From an uncultured Spirochaetales bacterium (lineage in GTDB: Bacteria > Spirochaetota > Spirochaetia > Sphaerochaetales > Sphaerochaetaceae), in NCBI GenBank assembly GCA_949285905.1, contig CASDZV010000033.1, positions 1 through 55,313 on the forward strand: a DNA stretch of 55,313 nucleotides, given 5' to 3'. The notes beneath the pieces were generated by a model, which was not told the origin of the DNA, searched no databases, and saw only the letters and a list, made by a program, of their open reading frames with translations. Each line of letters opens with the position of its first letter. Position 1 is the first letter of the stretch. The position numbers were made by a program, and so were the translations under genes. Positions 40,387 to 49,083 of this stretch are shown here, piece by piece.

Positions 40387-42082
40387 TGTCCCCTTTCTGC
40401 CGTTTTTCATAGAGAAAACGCTTGATCTTCTGAGTCGGGGTACGCTCAAAAGGCTTATCCTGCAGTTCGACACTTGAAATCTTGGAGAAAGCTGAAAGCT
40501 GGGAATTCACATTCTTGCGGATAGTTGCAAGATATTTCTCCGCTTCTTTCTGCGCTTCCTGCACAGAGATCCTCATCTTCTCAGCCATCATTGAGATGTC
40601 TATCTTGATCAGTGCCATCAGACCGCCATCCTGAGGAACAACGAGCGACTCCTCGACAAAGTCGAGATTGTTTATCAGAGCCTCGATCGACTCAGGATAG
40701 ATATTCTCTCCGCCAGGGCCGAGAATCATCGTCTTCACGCGGCCGCGGATTGAGAGACGCTTTTTCCTGTCGATGTATCCAAGATCCCCTGTACGGAAAA
40801 ATCCTTCTTCCGTGAAAGCCTCAGCTGTAAGATCGGGACGGTTGTAGTAGCCTTTCATGACATTGGGACCGCGGACTGCTATCTCTCCCACTCCCTCCGC
40901 ATTCCTGTCAAGGAGGATGACTTCATCATCGCTTACTATTTTCCCGATCATTCCGGGCTTCTGGTCTGAGTGCTTAGAGCCGCAGCCTGCGACGAGAGGA
41001 GATGTTTCTGTAAGCCCATAGCCGATAGCGTACGGGAAATGTGCATCATGCAGAAACCTCTCCACCTCAACATCCAGAGGCGCCCCGCCGATCCCGAAGA
41101 ACTTCAGCCTATGGCCGAATGTCGTCCTCAGCTTTCTTCCGATTGTTCTCATGACAAAATGCTTTGTTATCGGGTTTCTTGCCAGCTTTGCTATTCTGCC
41201 ATCGCCTTTGAGAACAGGAAGCACTGCTGCCTTGTAGACTTTCTCAATAAGAAGAGGCACTGAGAGCATGACGTGGGGTCTTATCTCGGAAAGGGCCGGC
41301 ATCAGAACAGAGACAGCCGGCTGCCGGCCGAGGAAGTTGATCTCAAGGCCCTTCATGAGTGGAAGTATCTGTCCGATAGTGAACTCATACACATGCGCCA
41401 TCGGGAGAATGGAGAGGACCTTCTCCCCGGGCTTGAGGCGCACATAGACATCAGTCGCGAGATCCGCGCACCTGAGAATATTCAGATGAGTGAGGACAAC
41501 GCCCTTTGAGGCACCCGTTGTGCCCGATGTATAGATAATGGACGCTGTGTCATCCTCCTGAGGCAGGTTTTTCTCCAGTTCTTTCTTAGCGATTTTCTGT
41601 GTGCGGAGAGGAAAGCCAGGGAGTGAAGCAAAATCCTTGTCATCTCCCGTCTTAGGCACATGCACCAGGTCATCAAGGCGGAAGAGAAGAAGGGATGCGG
41701 CGACGCTCTCCACTTTATGGAAATGCTTTGTATTGACAGCTACCCCTACTGCCCCGCTGTCTGAGATTATCGAGAGCATATCACGTTCTGAGAAGTCCGG
41801 CAGAACAGGAACTGCTACAGCACCGACAGAGACAACAGCAAGGTACATCACCATCCATTCCGGCGAGCTTTCGCCAATGATGGCTATTCTGTCCCCTTTC
41901 TTTATCCCTAGTGAGAGAAGATAGGATGCAGCAGACGCTGAGTACCAAAGAAGCTGGCTATAGCTCATGTCCTTCTCTTCTCCTGTGCGGAAGACACGGT
42001 AGCATGTGCGCTTTGAATAACGAGAGGCAATTGCTTCGACAAATGACGGGAAGGTATATGCCTTCACTGTCTTCATTCTCAT
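40367..42082 (-). CDS. AMP-dependent long-chain acyl-CoA synthetase
   Basis: The product has about 571 residues. ASIIYTSGTTGASKGVVLTH is the AMP-binding P-loop, YGLTETSPLVAGC the core adenylation motif, and GEIAVRGPNVMKGYY, FFRTGDLGYID and the catalytic-lysine region near PTQKIKRFL complete the ANL domains. FadD-like enzymes activate fatty acids to acyl-CoA via acyl-AMP. The start at 42082 (MRMKTVKAY) is chosen because the preceding codons lie in the MBL gene; 42076 is equally possible. It lies between the MBL hydrolase and DAHP synthase genes on one strand, probably one operon of five. Confidence 0.9.
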   Translation of the reverse strand: MRMKTVKAYTFPSFVEAIASRYSKRTCYRVFRTGEEKDMSYSQLLWYSASAASYLLSLGIKKGDRIAIIGESSPEWMVMYLAVVSVGAVAVPVLPDFSERDMLSIISDSGAVGVAVNTKHFHKVESVAASLLLFRLDDLVHVPKTGDDKDFASLPGFPLRTQKIAKKELEKNLPQEDDTASIIYTSGTTGASKGVVLTHLNILRCADLATDVYVRLKPGEKVLSILPMAHVYEFTIGQILPLMKGLEINFLGRQPAVSVLMPALSEIRPHVMLSVPLLIEKVYKAAVLPVLKGDGRIAKLARNPITKHFVMRTIGRKLRTTFGHRLKFFGIGGAPLDVEVERFLHDAHFPYAIGYGLTETSPLVAGCGSKHSDQKPGMIGKIVSDDEVILLDRNAEGVGEIAVRGPNVMKGYYNRPDLTAEAFTEEGFFRTGDLGYIDRKKRLSIRGRVKTMILGPGGENIYPESIEALINNLDFVEESLVVPQDGGLMALIKIDISMMAEKMRISVQEAQKEAEKYLATIRKNVNSQLSAFSKISSVELQDKPFERTPTQKIKRFLYEKRQKGDNERKNE

Positions 42083-42116
42083 TCCATCGGGGCGTTTTAT
42101 ACACCGGCAGTCTTTT

Positions 42117-42902
42117 TCAGTAATCTTCTTTCCCATCCAGAAATCCTTCAAACATCTCACCACGCTCACATACTTTGCAGAATATACCGGAAGGAATCTC
42201 GCTCTTCGCAAGCTCCCTCACAATTCCGGGCGTGTTGTTATTCGCGCTGAGGTGCACAAAATAGAGGCTGTCACCACGCTCTGCAGTGCATTTCGCGAAA
42301 TCCATAGCAACATCATTCGAGAGATGACCGTAACTTCCTCTGATCCTGGCCTTCAGGAATGGCGGATATGAGCCGCTCTCCAGCATCCGGGCATCGTAGT
42401 TCGATTCCACGAACTTGACTCTCGCCCCCCTTGCAAGACTCCAGGCCGCTTCAGGAATCACTCCTGTGTCAGTCATCAGGAAGAACCTGTTACCCTCTGC
42501 TTCAAATGCATAACCGGAAGATCCATCAGAGTCATGACTCGTCGGAAACGGGCAAACATCAAAGCCGGGAACAGAAACCGTCTCTCCGAACTCATATGTA
42601 ATGATACCATCCATTTCGATTTTCTGCTTCAGAAGAATTGACTCATTTCTCTCCCGTGAGACGGATGAGATATAAACCGGGATTCCCAGCTTGCGCTGCA
42701 GAGCACCGACACCTTTGGAATGGTCTGGATGCAGATGTGTGAGGAAAAGCGCCCTTATGGTGCTTCTGTCAATCTCATGAGCAGCCATCTGCTCAGTTAT
42801 TTTCTTATATGTGACGCCATCATCGATGATGATAGTGTCGCGTCCTGTAGAGAATATATAGCAGTTGCCACAGCTTCCTGTGGTTATTACAAGATAGTGC
42901 AT
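42117..42902 (-). CDS. Metallo-beta-lactamase-fold hydrolase (YycJ/WalJ-like)
   Basis: The product has 261 residues. SCGNCYIF followed by IIIDDGVTYKKI, the metal motif LTHLHPDHSKG (HxHxDH), PTSHDSDGSSGY, and TDTGVIPEA match the YycJ/WalJ subgroup of the fold, which are small hydrolases or 5'-exonucleases in Firmicutes. A role in nucleic-acid maturation is likely but unproven. TTGTCT, 17 nt, TAAAAT and 6 nt precede the ATG, with no Shine-Dalgarno. Confidence 0.85.
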   Translation of the reverse strand: MHYLVITTGSCGNCYIFSTGRDTIIIDDGVTYKKITEQMAAHEIDRSTIRALFLTHLHPDHSKGVGALQRKLGIPVYISSVSRERNESILLKQKIEMDGIITYEFGETVSVPGFDVCPFPTSHDSDGSSGYAFEAEGNRFFLMTDTGVIPEAAWSLARGARVKFVESNYDARMLESGSYPPFLKARIRGSYGHLSNDVAMDFAKCTAERGDSLYFVHLSANNNTPGIVRELAKSEIPSGIFCKVCERGEMFEGFLDGKEDY

Positions 42903-42908
42903 TAATCC

Positions 42909-42937
42909 ATTTTATGTGGATAAGGAATGGAAGACAA
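42909..42937 (-). promoter_or_regulatory. Promoter of the MBL-hydrolase operon (leaderless arrangement)
   Basis: On the minus strand TTGTCT (42932-42937) and TAAAAT (42909-42914) are 17 nt apart and the -10 ends 6 nt before the ATG at 42902. Confidence 0.5.
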
Positions 42938-43002
42938 TAACCCGACCTCATTGCCAAAATGCCAAGCTTGGGTAATAATCTCCGTATTCATTAGGAGATA
43001 AT

Positions 43003-44385
43003 ATGCAACCAAGAATAAAAGCGATACTCCAGATGGAGCCATCTGAAGAGACTGTAAAAGCAGAAGGATGGGTAAGAACCAAGCGCGACAGCAAGAATGT
43101 CTGCTTTCTGGAAGTGAATGACGGCTCATGCCTCAAGGGCCTGCAGTGTGTAATAGACAAGGGTGTTATTCCATCCTGTGTTCTCGACAGGATCGGCACA
43201 GGAGCCAGTGTCCTGGCTGAAGGAAAGATCGTTCCATCCCAGGGCGGTAACCAGAAGACAGAGATGGCTGTCACAGCACTCACGCTCATTGGCGAGTGCC
43301 CTGCAGACTACCCTCTGCAGAAGAAGAGGCACACAGTTGAGTTTCTGAGAGAGAAGGCATACCTGAGACCGCGCACAAACCTCTTCGGAGCTGTGATGAG
43401 GGTAAGAAGCTCGATGGCTTACGCAGTGCACTCATTCTTCCAGGAGAATGGCTTTGTATATGTAAACACTCCTCTTATCTCAGCATCAGACTGCGAAGGT
43501 GCAGGAGCCCAGTTCCAGGTCACCACGCTTGATCTTGAGAATGTTCCGAAGACAGAAGACGGGAAAGTCGACTATTCAAAGGATTTCTTCGGAAAGATGG
43601 CAAACCTCACAGTCTCCGGACAGCTTGAGGGAGAGACGTATGCCACTGCAATGAAGAACATCTATACATTCGGACCGACATTCCGTGCAGAGAACTCAAA
43701 CACTGCACGCCACCTTGCAGAGTTCTGGATGATAGAGCCGGAGATGGCGTTCTGCACTCTCGAAGGCGATATGGAATGGGCTGAGAAGTTCCTTAAATAT
43801 GTCTTCTCATATGTTCTCGAGAAAAACAGCGAGGACATGGAGTTCTTCTCCAAGTTCGTTCTCGATGGTGTTGTGGACACACTCCGCCATGTCATAGAAA
43901 GTCCATTTGCACATATGACTTACACCGATGCCATCAAGGTGCTTGAGCCTGAGAATGACCGCTTCGAGTTCCCTGTGAAGTGGGGTGTCGAGATCCAGAG
44001 CGAGCATGAGCGCTTCCTTACAGAGGAAGTGGCGAAACGCCCGGTCATCGTCACGGATTATCCGAAGGACATAAAGGCGTTCTACATGAAGATGAACGAT
44101 GATGGCGAGACTGTAAGGGCCATGGATGTGCTTGCTCCGAGACTTGGAGAGATCATAGGAGGCTCAGAGAGAGAGTACCGCTATGATGTGCTCATCAAGA
44201 GGATGGAAGAGCTCGGGCTTAAAGCTGAAGACTACTGGTGGTACCTCGACCTCAGGAAGTATGGAACAGTGCCACACGCAGGATTCGGACTCGGATTCGA
44301 GCGCGCTGTACAGTATGTCACTGGTGTTGCGAACATCCGCGATGTCATACCGTATCCGCGCTATGTGAAGAGTTGCGAGTACTGA
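43003..44385 (+). CDS. asnS: Asparaginyl-tRNA synthetase
   Basis: The product has 460 residues, class II synthetase of the AspRS/AsnRS subgroup. An N-terminal OB fold (VKAEGWVRTKRDSKNVCFLEVNDGSC) precedes the catalytic core with TPLISASDCEGAGAQF, FGPTFRAENSNTARHLAEFWMIEPE (motif 2) and GTVPHAGFGLGFERAVQYVTG (motif 3). This enzyme directly charges tRNA-Asn, so the cell needs free asparagine; asnA at 36.7 kb can supply it. AGGAGA precedes the ATG at 43003. The 3' end overlaps the LuxR-type gene by 41 nt. Confidence 0.96.
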   Translation: MQPRIKAILQMEPSEETVKAEGWVRTKRDSKNVCFLEVNDGSCLKGLQCVIDKGVIPSCVLDRIGTGASVLAEGKIVPSQGGNQKTEMAVTALTLIGECPADYPLQKKRHTVEFLREKAYLRPRTNLFGAVMRVRSSMAYAVHSFFQENGFVYVNTPLISASDCEGAGAQFQVTTLDLENVPKTEDGKVDYSKDFFGKMANLTVSGQLEGETYATAMKNIYTFGPTFRAENSNTARHLAEFWMIEPEMAFCTLEGDMEWAEKFLKYVFSYVLEKNSEDMEFFSKFVLDGVVDTLRHVIESPFAHMTYTDAIKVLEPENDRFEFPVKWGVEIQSEHERFLTEEVAKRPVIVTDYPKDIKAFYMKMNDDGETVRAMDVLAPRLGEIIGGSEREYRYDVLIKRMEELGLKAEDYWWYLDLRKYGTVPHAGFGLGFERAVQYVTGVANIRDVIPYPRYVKSCEY

Positions 44386-44875
44386 GAAGCGCATAGATCA
44401 TGAGCTGTTCTGAGGAGACAAGACCTGTCTTTCTCATCAGCTTCTCCTTCACTCTTCTCACAGAGCGCTCAGTGATACCAAGACGCACTGAAAGTTCCTT
44501 GCTGCAAAGCCCGTATTGCATTTCGCGAAGTGTCCGCTTCTCCTTCTCGGTGAAGCGGATTTCCTTTCTCTGAGGAAATGGATGGAGAAGCTTGTCAGGA
44601 CGCACATCATCCCCGTCATCGAGTATGACAGCTGCGGGGAAGAGCGCCTCAAAAAGAAGCCGCCTGAAGGGTTCGACTATAGCCGCAAGCTGCACACCTC
44701 TCCTGCTCTCGCGGATTGCTTCTGTTTCCGCAAGCATATCCCAGAGTGTCGGGTGATGGATTATGACAAGAGAAGGCTCTCCGGAAATCTCATGGCCGGA
44801 GAGCTTTCTGATTCTGTACTCAGCTCCATTCTCGCTGAGCATCGGTATTTCAGAGCGTATGATGATTTCCTTCAT
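44345..44875 (-). CDS. LuxR/GerE-type helix-turn-helix regulator
   Basis: The product has 176 residues. The C-terminal 60 residues (RFTEKEKRTLREMQYGLCSKELSVRLGITERSVRRVKEKLMRKTGL) are a LuxR-type HTH. The first 110 residues do not show a receiver phospho-acceptor pattern I can trust, though VIIHH and LAAIVEPFRRLLFEAL resemble the later strands of a degenerate receiver. A sensor partner is not in the window. The gene lies 31 nt after the sugar-permease gene on the same strand, with its own promoter-like block upstream shared with the nuclease gene at 735. Its 3' end overlaps asnS. Confidence 0.8.
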   Translation of the reverse strand: MKEIIIRSEIPMLSENGAEYRIRKLSGHEISGEPSLVIIHHPTLWDMLAETEAIRESRRGVQLAAIVEPFRRLLFEALFPAAVILDDGDDVRPDKLLHPFPQRKEIRFTEKEKRTLREMQYGLCSKELSVRLGITERSVRRVKEKLMRKTGLVSSEQLMIYALLSTRNSSHSADTV

Positions 44876-44880
44876 ACTTA

Positions 44881-44914
44881 ATATACGCTCTGAGTGCCCT
44901 TTCTGGTTAACCTT
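44881..44914 (-). promoter_or_regulatory. Promoter block shared with the nuclease gene at 735
   Basis: On the minus strand TTAACC, 19 nt, TATATT, then 4 nt to the LuxR ATG. The 16 bases at 44881-44896 are identical to 753-768. The block overlaps the stop codon and final codons of the upstream permease gene. The start codon is so close that any mRNA from here would be nearly leaderless. Confidence 0.5.
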
Positions 44915-45731
44915 TTATACCAGAAGATGCCACACCCTGCACAAAATACTTCTGCGTGAAGATGAAGAGTATGATGACAGGAATGAGCGCAAGCGATGAC
45001 CCAGCCATCTGCACAGGCATGTTCGCTCCTCCCTGCTCCTGGAAAAACTGAAGTGCAGGTGTTATAAGCTGCATGCTGATCCTGTTTATAAAGAGATACG
45101 GATCGAGGAAGTTGTTCCAGATATTGATGAAGCTGAAAAGGACTGTTGTGGCAATTGCTGGTCCTGAAAGCGGTATGAAGATGCGGAAAAGCACCGTTCC
45201 ATGCCCTGCCCCGTCAATCGATGCGGCCTCTGTGAAATCCCCGGGAATTGAACGGAAGAACTCAGTAAGGAGTATCAGGTAGAAAACCTCGCTCGCTTCC
45301 GGAAGGACAATTGACCAGAGTGTATTGAGGATATGTATCTGCTGGAAATAAAGGTAGCGCGGGACCATCGTTGTCTCTCCGGGAACCATCATTGTTGCAA
45401 CAAGGAAAGCAAGGATAAGGCTCTTGCCACGGAAACGCAGACGGCTGAATGCATAAGAAGCAAGCACTGTGATTACGAGACGGATCATGATAGTCACGAC
45501 AACTGTCACGATTGTATTGCGGTACCAGTCGAAGAAGTTCGGATGAGAGAGAACCTCATTGTAGTTGCGGAGCGTATGGATGATTCCGGAAGCGAAGAGC
45601 GGCATATAAGCCTGTCCCTGCGGCCGGAATGAGATGGCGACCATCATTATGAACGGATAGACCATCAGCAAAGCCAGGATCCACATCACAATCGTGAAAA
45701 CGGTGTTTCTTTTTTTCAGCGGTTTTCCCAT
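44907..45731 (-). CDS. Carbohydrate ABC transporter permease (MalG type)
   Basis: The product has 274 residues and six transmembrane segments. The cytoplasmic EAA loop ATEEA-type motif appears as TEAASIDGAGHGTVLFRIFIPLSGPA near residue 185, where the ATPase docks. The typical N-terminal VMWILALLMVYPFIMMVAISFRPQ start and a final FTQKYFVQGVASSGIKG (MalG-type C-terminus) are present. It is the last transporter gene of the operon and overlaps the MalF-type gene by 16 nt. The ATPase subunit is not encoded here, so a shared MsmK-type ATPase elsewhere is expected. Confidence 0.95.
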   Translation of the reverse strand: MGKPLKKRNTVFTIVMWILALLMVYPFIMMVAISFRPQGQAYMPLFASGIIHTLRNYNEVLSHPNFFDWYRNTIVTVVVTIMIRLVITVLASYAFSRLRFRGKSLILAFLVATMMVPGETTMVPRYLYFQQIHILNTLWSIVLPEASEVFYLILLTEFFRSIPGDFTEAASIDGAGHGTVLFRIFIPLSGPAIATTVLFSFINIWNNFLDPYLFINRISMQLITPALQFFQEQGGANMPVQMAGSSLALIPVIILFIFTQKYFVQGVASSGIKG

Positions 45732-46606
45732 ACAGACCTCGCTTTCGTGAAAATACTGTTCACGATGATGATGAAGAGCGTGAAGATGACACCCTCGGCG
45801 CTTGCGATACTGAACTTCATGAAATTGAAGGCATCGTCATAGATAAGAAGTGAGACAACTTTGCTCGATGTGCCAGGACCGCCACCGGTGAGACCTACGA
45901 TTGCTGTATAATTCCTGAAAGAGTTTATGAGCGTGATAGTAAGCAGCATGAAGAGTGTTGGCGTAAGGTAAGGAAGCACAATCTTCACAACCTTCTGCAT
46001 GAATGTCGCACCCTCAATCTCTGCAACCTCATAGACATCCTGCGGTATTTCCTGCAGTGCTGCCAGACATGTGATGATATGGAATGCAAGAGCTGCCCAT
46101 GCGGCGACTACAGCAGCAGCAGGAAGCGCAAGCGATGGACTTGAGAACCATCTTGGCCCTTCTGCTCCGAAGAGACGGAATATCGCATTGACAGGTCCAC
46201 GTGTCGGATTGAGAAGGTACTTGAATACAATGCCGACAGCAATCATGTTGGTTACATACGGTATGTAGAAACAGGTACGCACAACTGTACGGCCTGCGAA
46301 TTTCCTGTTCAGAATCACGGCTATGATGAAGCCGAAGACCATCAGGAAGATGATGTAAATGACAGAGAAGACAATTGAGTGACCGAACGCCTGCCAGAAC
46401 GAGCGGTTTGTCAGAACGTCGATGTAATTCTCCAAGCCGACAAATGTCGTGTTCAGAAGCTTCATCTCGCTGTTGCGGTCCCAGAAGCTGACAACAAAAC
46501 CGTAGATCATCGGATAGAGCTTGAAGAGTGCAAACATCACAAGAAACGGCGCTATGAAGAGATAGGCAATCTTCTCCTCCAGCCTCGTCATCCGCGATTT
46601 CTTCAT
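45716..46606 (-). CDS. Carbohydrate ABC transporter permease (MalF type)
   Basis: The product has 296 residues with six transmembrane helices. The N-terminal IAYLFIAPFLVMFALFKLYPMIYGFVVSF block, the EAA loop YEVAEIEGATFMQKVVKIVLPYLTPTLF near residue 200, and TGGGPGTSSKVVSLLIYDDAFNFMKF before the last helix fit the MalF/UgpA group. It pairs with the MalG-type protein to form the channel. CUT1 systems of this kind import di- or oligosaccharides, glycerol-phosphate or similar; the substrate is not evident. Confidence 0.95.
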   Translation of the reverse strand: MKKSRMTRLEEKIAYLFIAPFLVMFALFKLYPMIYGFVVSFWDRNSEMKLLNTTFVGLENYIDVLTNRSFWQAFGHSIVFSVIYIIFLMVFGFIIAVILNRKFAGRTVVRTCFYIPYVTNMIAVGIVFKYLLNPTRGPVNAIFRLFGAEGPRWFSSPSLALPAAAVVAAWAALAFHIITCLAALQEIPQDVYEVAEIEGATFMQKVVKIVLPYLTPTLFMLLTITLINSFRNYTAIVGLTGGGPGTSSKVVSLLIYDDAFNFMKFSIASAEGVIFTLFIIIVNSIFTKARSVWENR

Positions 46607-46630
46607 TTCCCCCTCCTTAAAAGAGAAGAA

Positions 46631-46646
46631 GGGGCCGGATGGCCCC
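46631..46646 (-). promoter_or_regulatory. Intercistronic hairpin between binding-protein and permease genes
   Basis: GGGGCC / GGCCCC (six G-C pairs, four-base loop) lies directly after the binding-protein stop, followed on the minus strand by TTCTTCTCTTTT. Such hairpins commonly stabilise the binding-protein mRNA end or act as partial terminators so that the binding protein is made in excess. Confidence 0.6.
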
Positions 46647-46652
46647 TATCTG

Positions 46653-47963
46653 TTATTCAGCGCTCTCAATGGCTTCATTGACTCTCTCAACGATGTTGCT
46701 GATTGCCGTATCGATATCCTGAAGATCCATATTGTAGGAAGAGAGCTCTTCCTTGACGATGTTGTAGTATTCAGCTGCTGCTGTTCCTACGATATCTGAA
46801 GAAACACTTCCAAGGCCTGTGTTGATGAGGTTCTGGTAAAGATCATCAACTGTCACCTGACCGTGGGATGCCTCTGCGATCGAACCGAATGCAAGCTGCT
46901 GCTGCTCTTCAGTCATTGTCGCGAATGCAGGGATTCCACCCTCATACTTCCACTGATTCTCAGCAATCCAGAGCGCATACTCCAGAGCCTCTTCCGGATG
47001 TGCTGCATTCTTGTTGATAGCCACATAGCCAAGGGAAACGAGGTTGTTGTCGCCACTCTCTCCTGCTGACGGAAGCGGTGCTACACCATAGTCCCAGTCC
47101 TTAGGGTAATCTTCCTGGCTGTTGAGAAGACGTGTGAACCAGTTGCCCTGCGGGAACATAGCGAGACGGTAGCCTTCAAGCGCATAGTAATTCCAGTTGG
47201 CAGCCTCAGCCTCAAGCTCAGCAACCGATGGCTGGATTCCAAGCTCATTCGAGATATACTTGAACCATTCAGCATATTCCCTGAAGACAGGATCGTCGAA
47301 ATTGCAGCTTCCATCCTCTTTGTAGAATGGTACTTCCATCTGCTGTGCCGGCATGTACATCCATGGAAGATCAGCATTCATGAATGAACCATAGATTCCA
47401 CGGCTCTTGTCTGTGATCTTCTCTGCTGTCTCGACATACTCATCCCATGTCCATGGTCCCTCTGGATAAGGCACACCAGCCGCATCAAAAAGAGCCTTGT
47501 TATAGAAGACACAGTACATCTCCTGCTTGAAAGGAAGCGCATAGTAGTTGCCATCATCCTCTACAGGAAGATTTGCGCCATAAATCTCATATGGGTCGAT
47601 TCCAGCTGCCTCGACAACATCATTGAGCGGCATGAAGAAACCTGCTGTGACCTGTCTTGAGTAATCCTTCGGTCCCAATGTCTCGACAACATCAACATCG
47701 CTTCCTGCCATTAAATCGATATTGATCTTTGCCTTGTACTCATCCTCATCTCCGGGGACAGGGATGACATCGACATGAATACCCGTCTCCTTCTCGAAAT
47801 CTGCGTTCATAGTATTGAACCAGGTCTCGTTGAGGTATGTGGCTGTTACTGTTGTAGTGACAACCCTGTCATACTCAGATGCACTCTCCTCTGAGCTTCC
47901 CATAGCGAAAAGGGATGCTGAGATGAGTGAGAGAACACAAAGTGAAATAAGAATCTTCTTCAT
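46653..47963 (-). CDS. Extracellular solute-binding protein of a sugar ABC transporter
   Basis: The product has 436 residues. MKKILISLCVLSLISASLFAMGSSEE gives a signal peptide ending in LFA-MG, a form seen in spirochaete binding proteins. The mature protein shows family-1 binding-protein features (DVVETLGPKDYSRQVTAGFFMPLNDVV, PEGPWTWDEYVETAEKI, GYRLAMFPQGNW, AIN-KNAAHPEEALEYALW). It delivers a carbohydrate ligand to the permeases downstream. AAGGAG precedes the ATG. It follows the MgsA-like gene by 13 nt. Confidence 0.95.
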   Translation of the reverse strand: MKKILISLCVLSLISASLFAMGSSEESASEYDRVVTTTVTATYLNETWFNTMNADFEKETGIHVDVIPVPGDEDEYKAKINIDLMAGSDVDVVETLGPKDYSRQVTAGFFMPLNDVVEAAGIDPYEIYGANLPVEDDGNYYALPFKQEMYCVFYNKALFDAAGVPYPEGPWTWDEYVETAEKITDKSRGIYGSFMNADLPWMYMPAQQMEVPFYKEDGSCNFDDPVFREYAEWFKYISNELGIQPSVAELEAEAANWNYYALEGYRLAMFPQGNWFTRLLNSQEDYPKDWDYGVAPLPSAGESGDNNLVSLGYVAINKNAAHPEEALEYALWIAENQWKYEGGIPAFATMTEEQQQLAFGSIAEASHGQVTVDDLYQNLINTGLGSVSSDIVGTAAAEYYNIVKEELSSYNMDLQDIDTAISNIVERVNEAIESAE

Positions 47964-47976
47964 TTATATCTCCTTT

Positions 47977-48546
47977 TCAGTTCTTCTGCTCTGCGAGTAT
48001 CTTCAGGATTCTCTCGCGGTACGTCTTGTCCCTCTCTTCCCACTCCGGGTAGACCTTGGAACCTTCTGCGTAGAAATCATCCTCGTTCCTGCCTTCCTGC
48101 TGTCCCTTCAGAGTGTGCTTGTCGACAGCGTAATCAGGAATCTGAGGTCTGAGATTGCCTGCTGCGTACTCCTTCATGATCCAGTTGTACATCTCATCGC
48201 TGGATCTGTCCTTCAGGCTCTTGCAGAGATAGCGCACGGCATGTATTGCAAGAAGACCTCTGTCCCCAGGCTGTGTTGTCACTCTTCTCATCTGGTCAAG
48301 CTGGCCGATAAGAACAGGTGCTATCGGATTTGCCAGTCCTACATCCTCAACACTGATAGTGCGGAGACGGAACCAGAGGTAGTCCTCCATGTCCTCGCTT
48401 GTGATGAGCATCTCATAAGCAAGCGTTGCCGCATTCTCCTCATGACCGCGCCTGATTTCCTTCTGTACTGCGGAAATTACCAAATCAGCATCGAGACCGC
48501 TGATAGTCTTGCATTTCTGCCAAGGATCATATGGAAATTTGTCCAC
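47977..48546 (-). CDS. Stand-alone RarA/MgsA C-terminal domain protein
   Basis: The product has 189 residues. The segment ISGLDADLVISAVQKEIRRGHEENAATLAYEMLITSEDMEDYLWFRLRTISVEDVGLANP matches the helical C-terminal domain of RarA/MgsA replication-associated AAA proteins. DKHTLKGQQEGRNEDDFYAEGSKVYPE follows, with the D-KHT-G-x-x-G motif also in that family. The AAA ATPase and clamp-type N-terminal parts are absent and nothing upstream could encode them in frame. The GTG start has AGGAGG, so it is an expressed, self-contained gene. Its position at the head of a sugar ABC operon is unexpected for a DNA-replication domain; its role is unknown. Confidence 0.75.
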   Translation of the reverse strand: MDKFPYDPWQKCKTISGLDADLVISAVQKEIRRGHEENAATLAYEMLITSEDMEDYLWFRLRTISVEDVGLANPIAPVLIGQLDQMRRVTTQPGDRGLLAIHAVRYLCKSLKDRSSDEMYNWIMKEYAAGNLRPQIPDYAVDKHTLKGQQEGRNEDDFYAEGSKVYPEWEERDKTYRERILKILAEQKN

Positions 48547-49083
48547 AAAATGCCTCCTGTAAAGATAACATTAACTTAACAGCAACTGAGGGACTATCAC
48601 AACATGTTTATGTACAGGAAACTTCAGGATTTGTAGCATCATTGAGTGGAATATCGGGATTTTACAGATAAAATGTTGCAATATGTTGCATCGCTCTAAA
48701 GTCCAAGCATGCTTGCAGGAACGAAAATGGCACCATCGTCTCTTCTGTAGACATAGAATGCGACACCTGTGAGAGTCATCAGAAAGGAAGGCCACCATAG
48801 TGTCCACATCAATTCAGCTTGCAAGTGTGCAATTCATCAATCCTCAGTAATGACCACCATTCCAGCTTATGGGATTCTCCCATGCACTAATTACTTATAT
48901 CAAAAAGAATATTCCAAGTGTAATATATAACCATTACCGGAGTTGGTTATGTTTTCATTAACACAGTTGACTATATTATCGTTAACAGAGTTGGCCAGAA
49001 ATTACCACAAATCATGGAAGTCAACTTCCACAAATTGTGGAAATTAATTTCCAATTTTTGCGATTATCGATTACTATTCAAAT
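48547..49083. promoter_or_regulatory. 537-nt divergent regulatory region with direct repeats and a palindrome
   Basis: No gene is supported here. It holds three signals. First, a direct repeat of ATGTTGCA at 48673-48680 and 48683-48690, exactly 10 bp apart. Second, three units ending AGTTGG/AGTTGA/AGTTGG at 48941, 48965 and 48989, exactly 24 nt apart. Third, a perfect 17-nt palindrome TTCCACAAATTGTGGAA at 49026-49042, preceded by CCACAAATCATGG. The first is nearer the sugar operon, the last two nearer the AAA/DUF4143 gene. Confidence 0.55.

Noticed and set aside
48571..48807. Cysteine-rich 78-codon minus-strand frame upstream of the MgsA-like gene
   Set aside because: No ribosome-binding site, composition unlike the neighbours, and it spans the ATGTTGCA repeats; probably non-coding.
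48941..48994. Three regularly spaced repeats as a CRISPR fragment
   Set aside because: The units are only partly identical (shared core about 6-15 nt), the period of 24 nt is too short, there are no unique spacers and no cas genes are present. They read as operator repeats.
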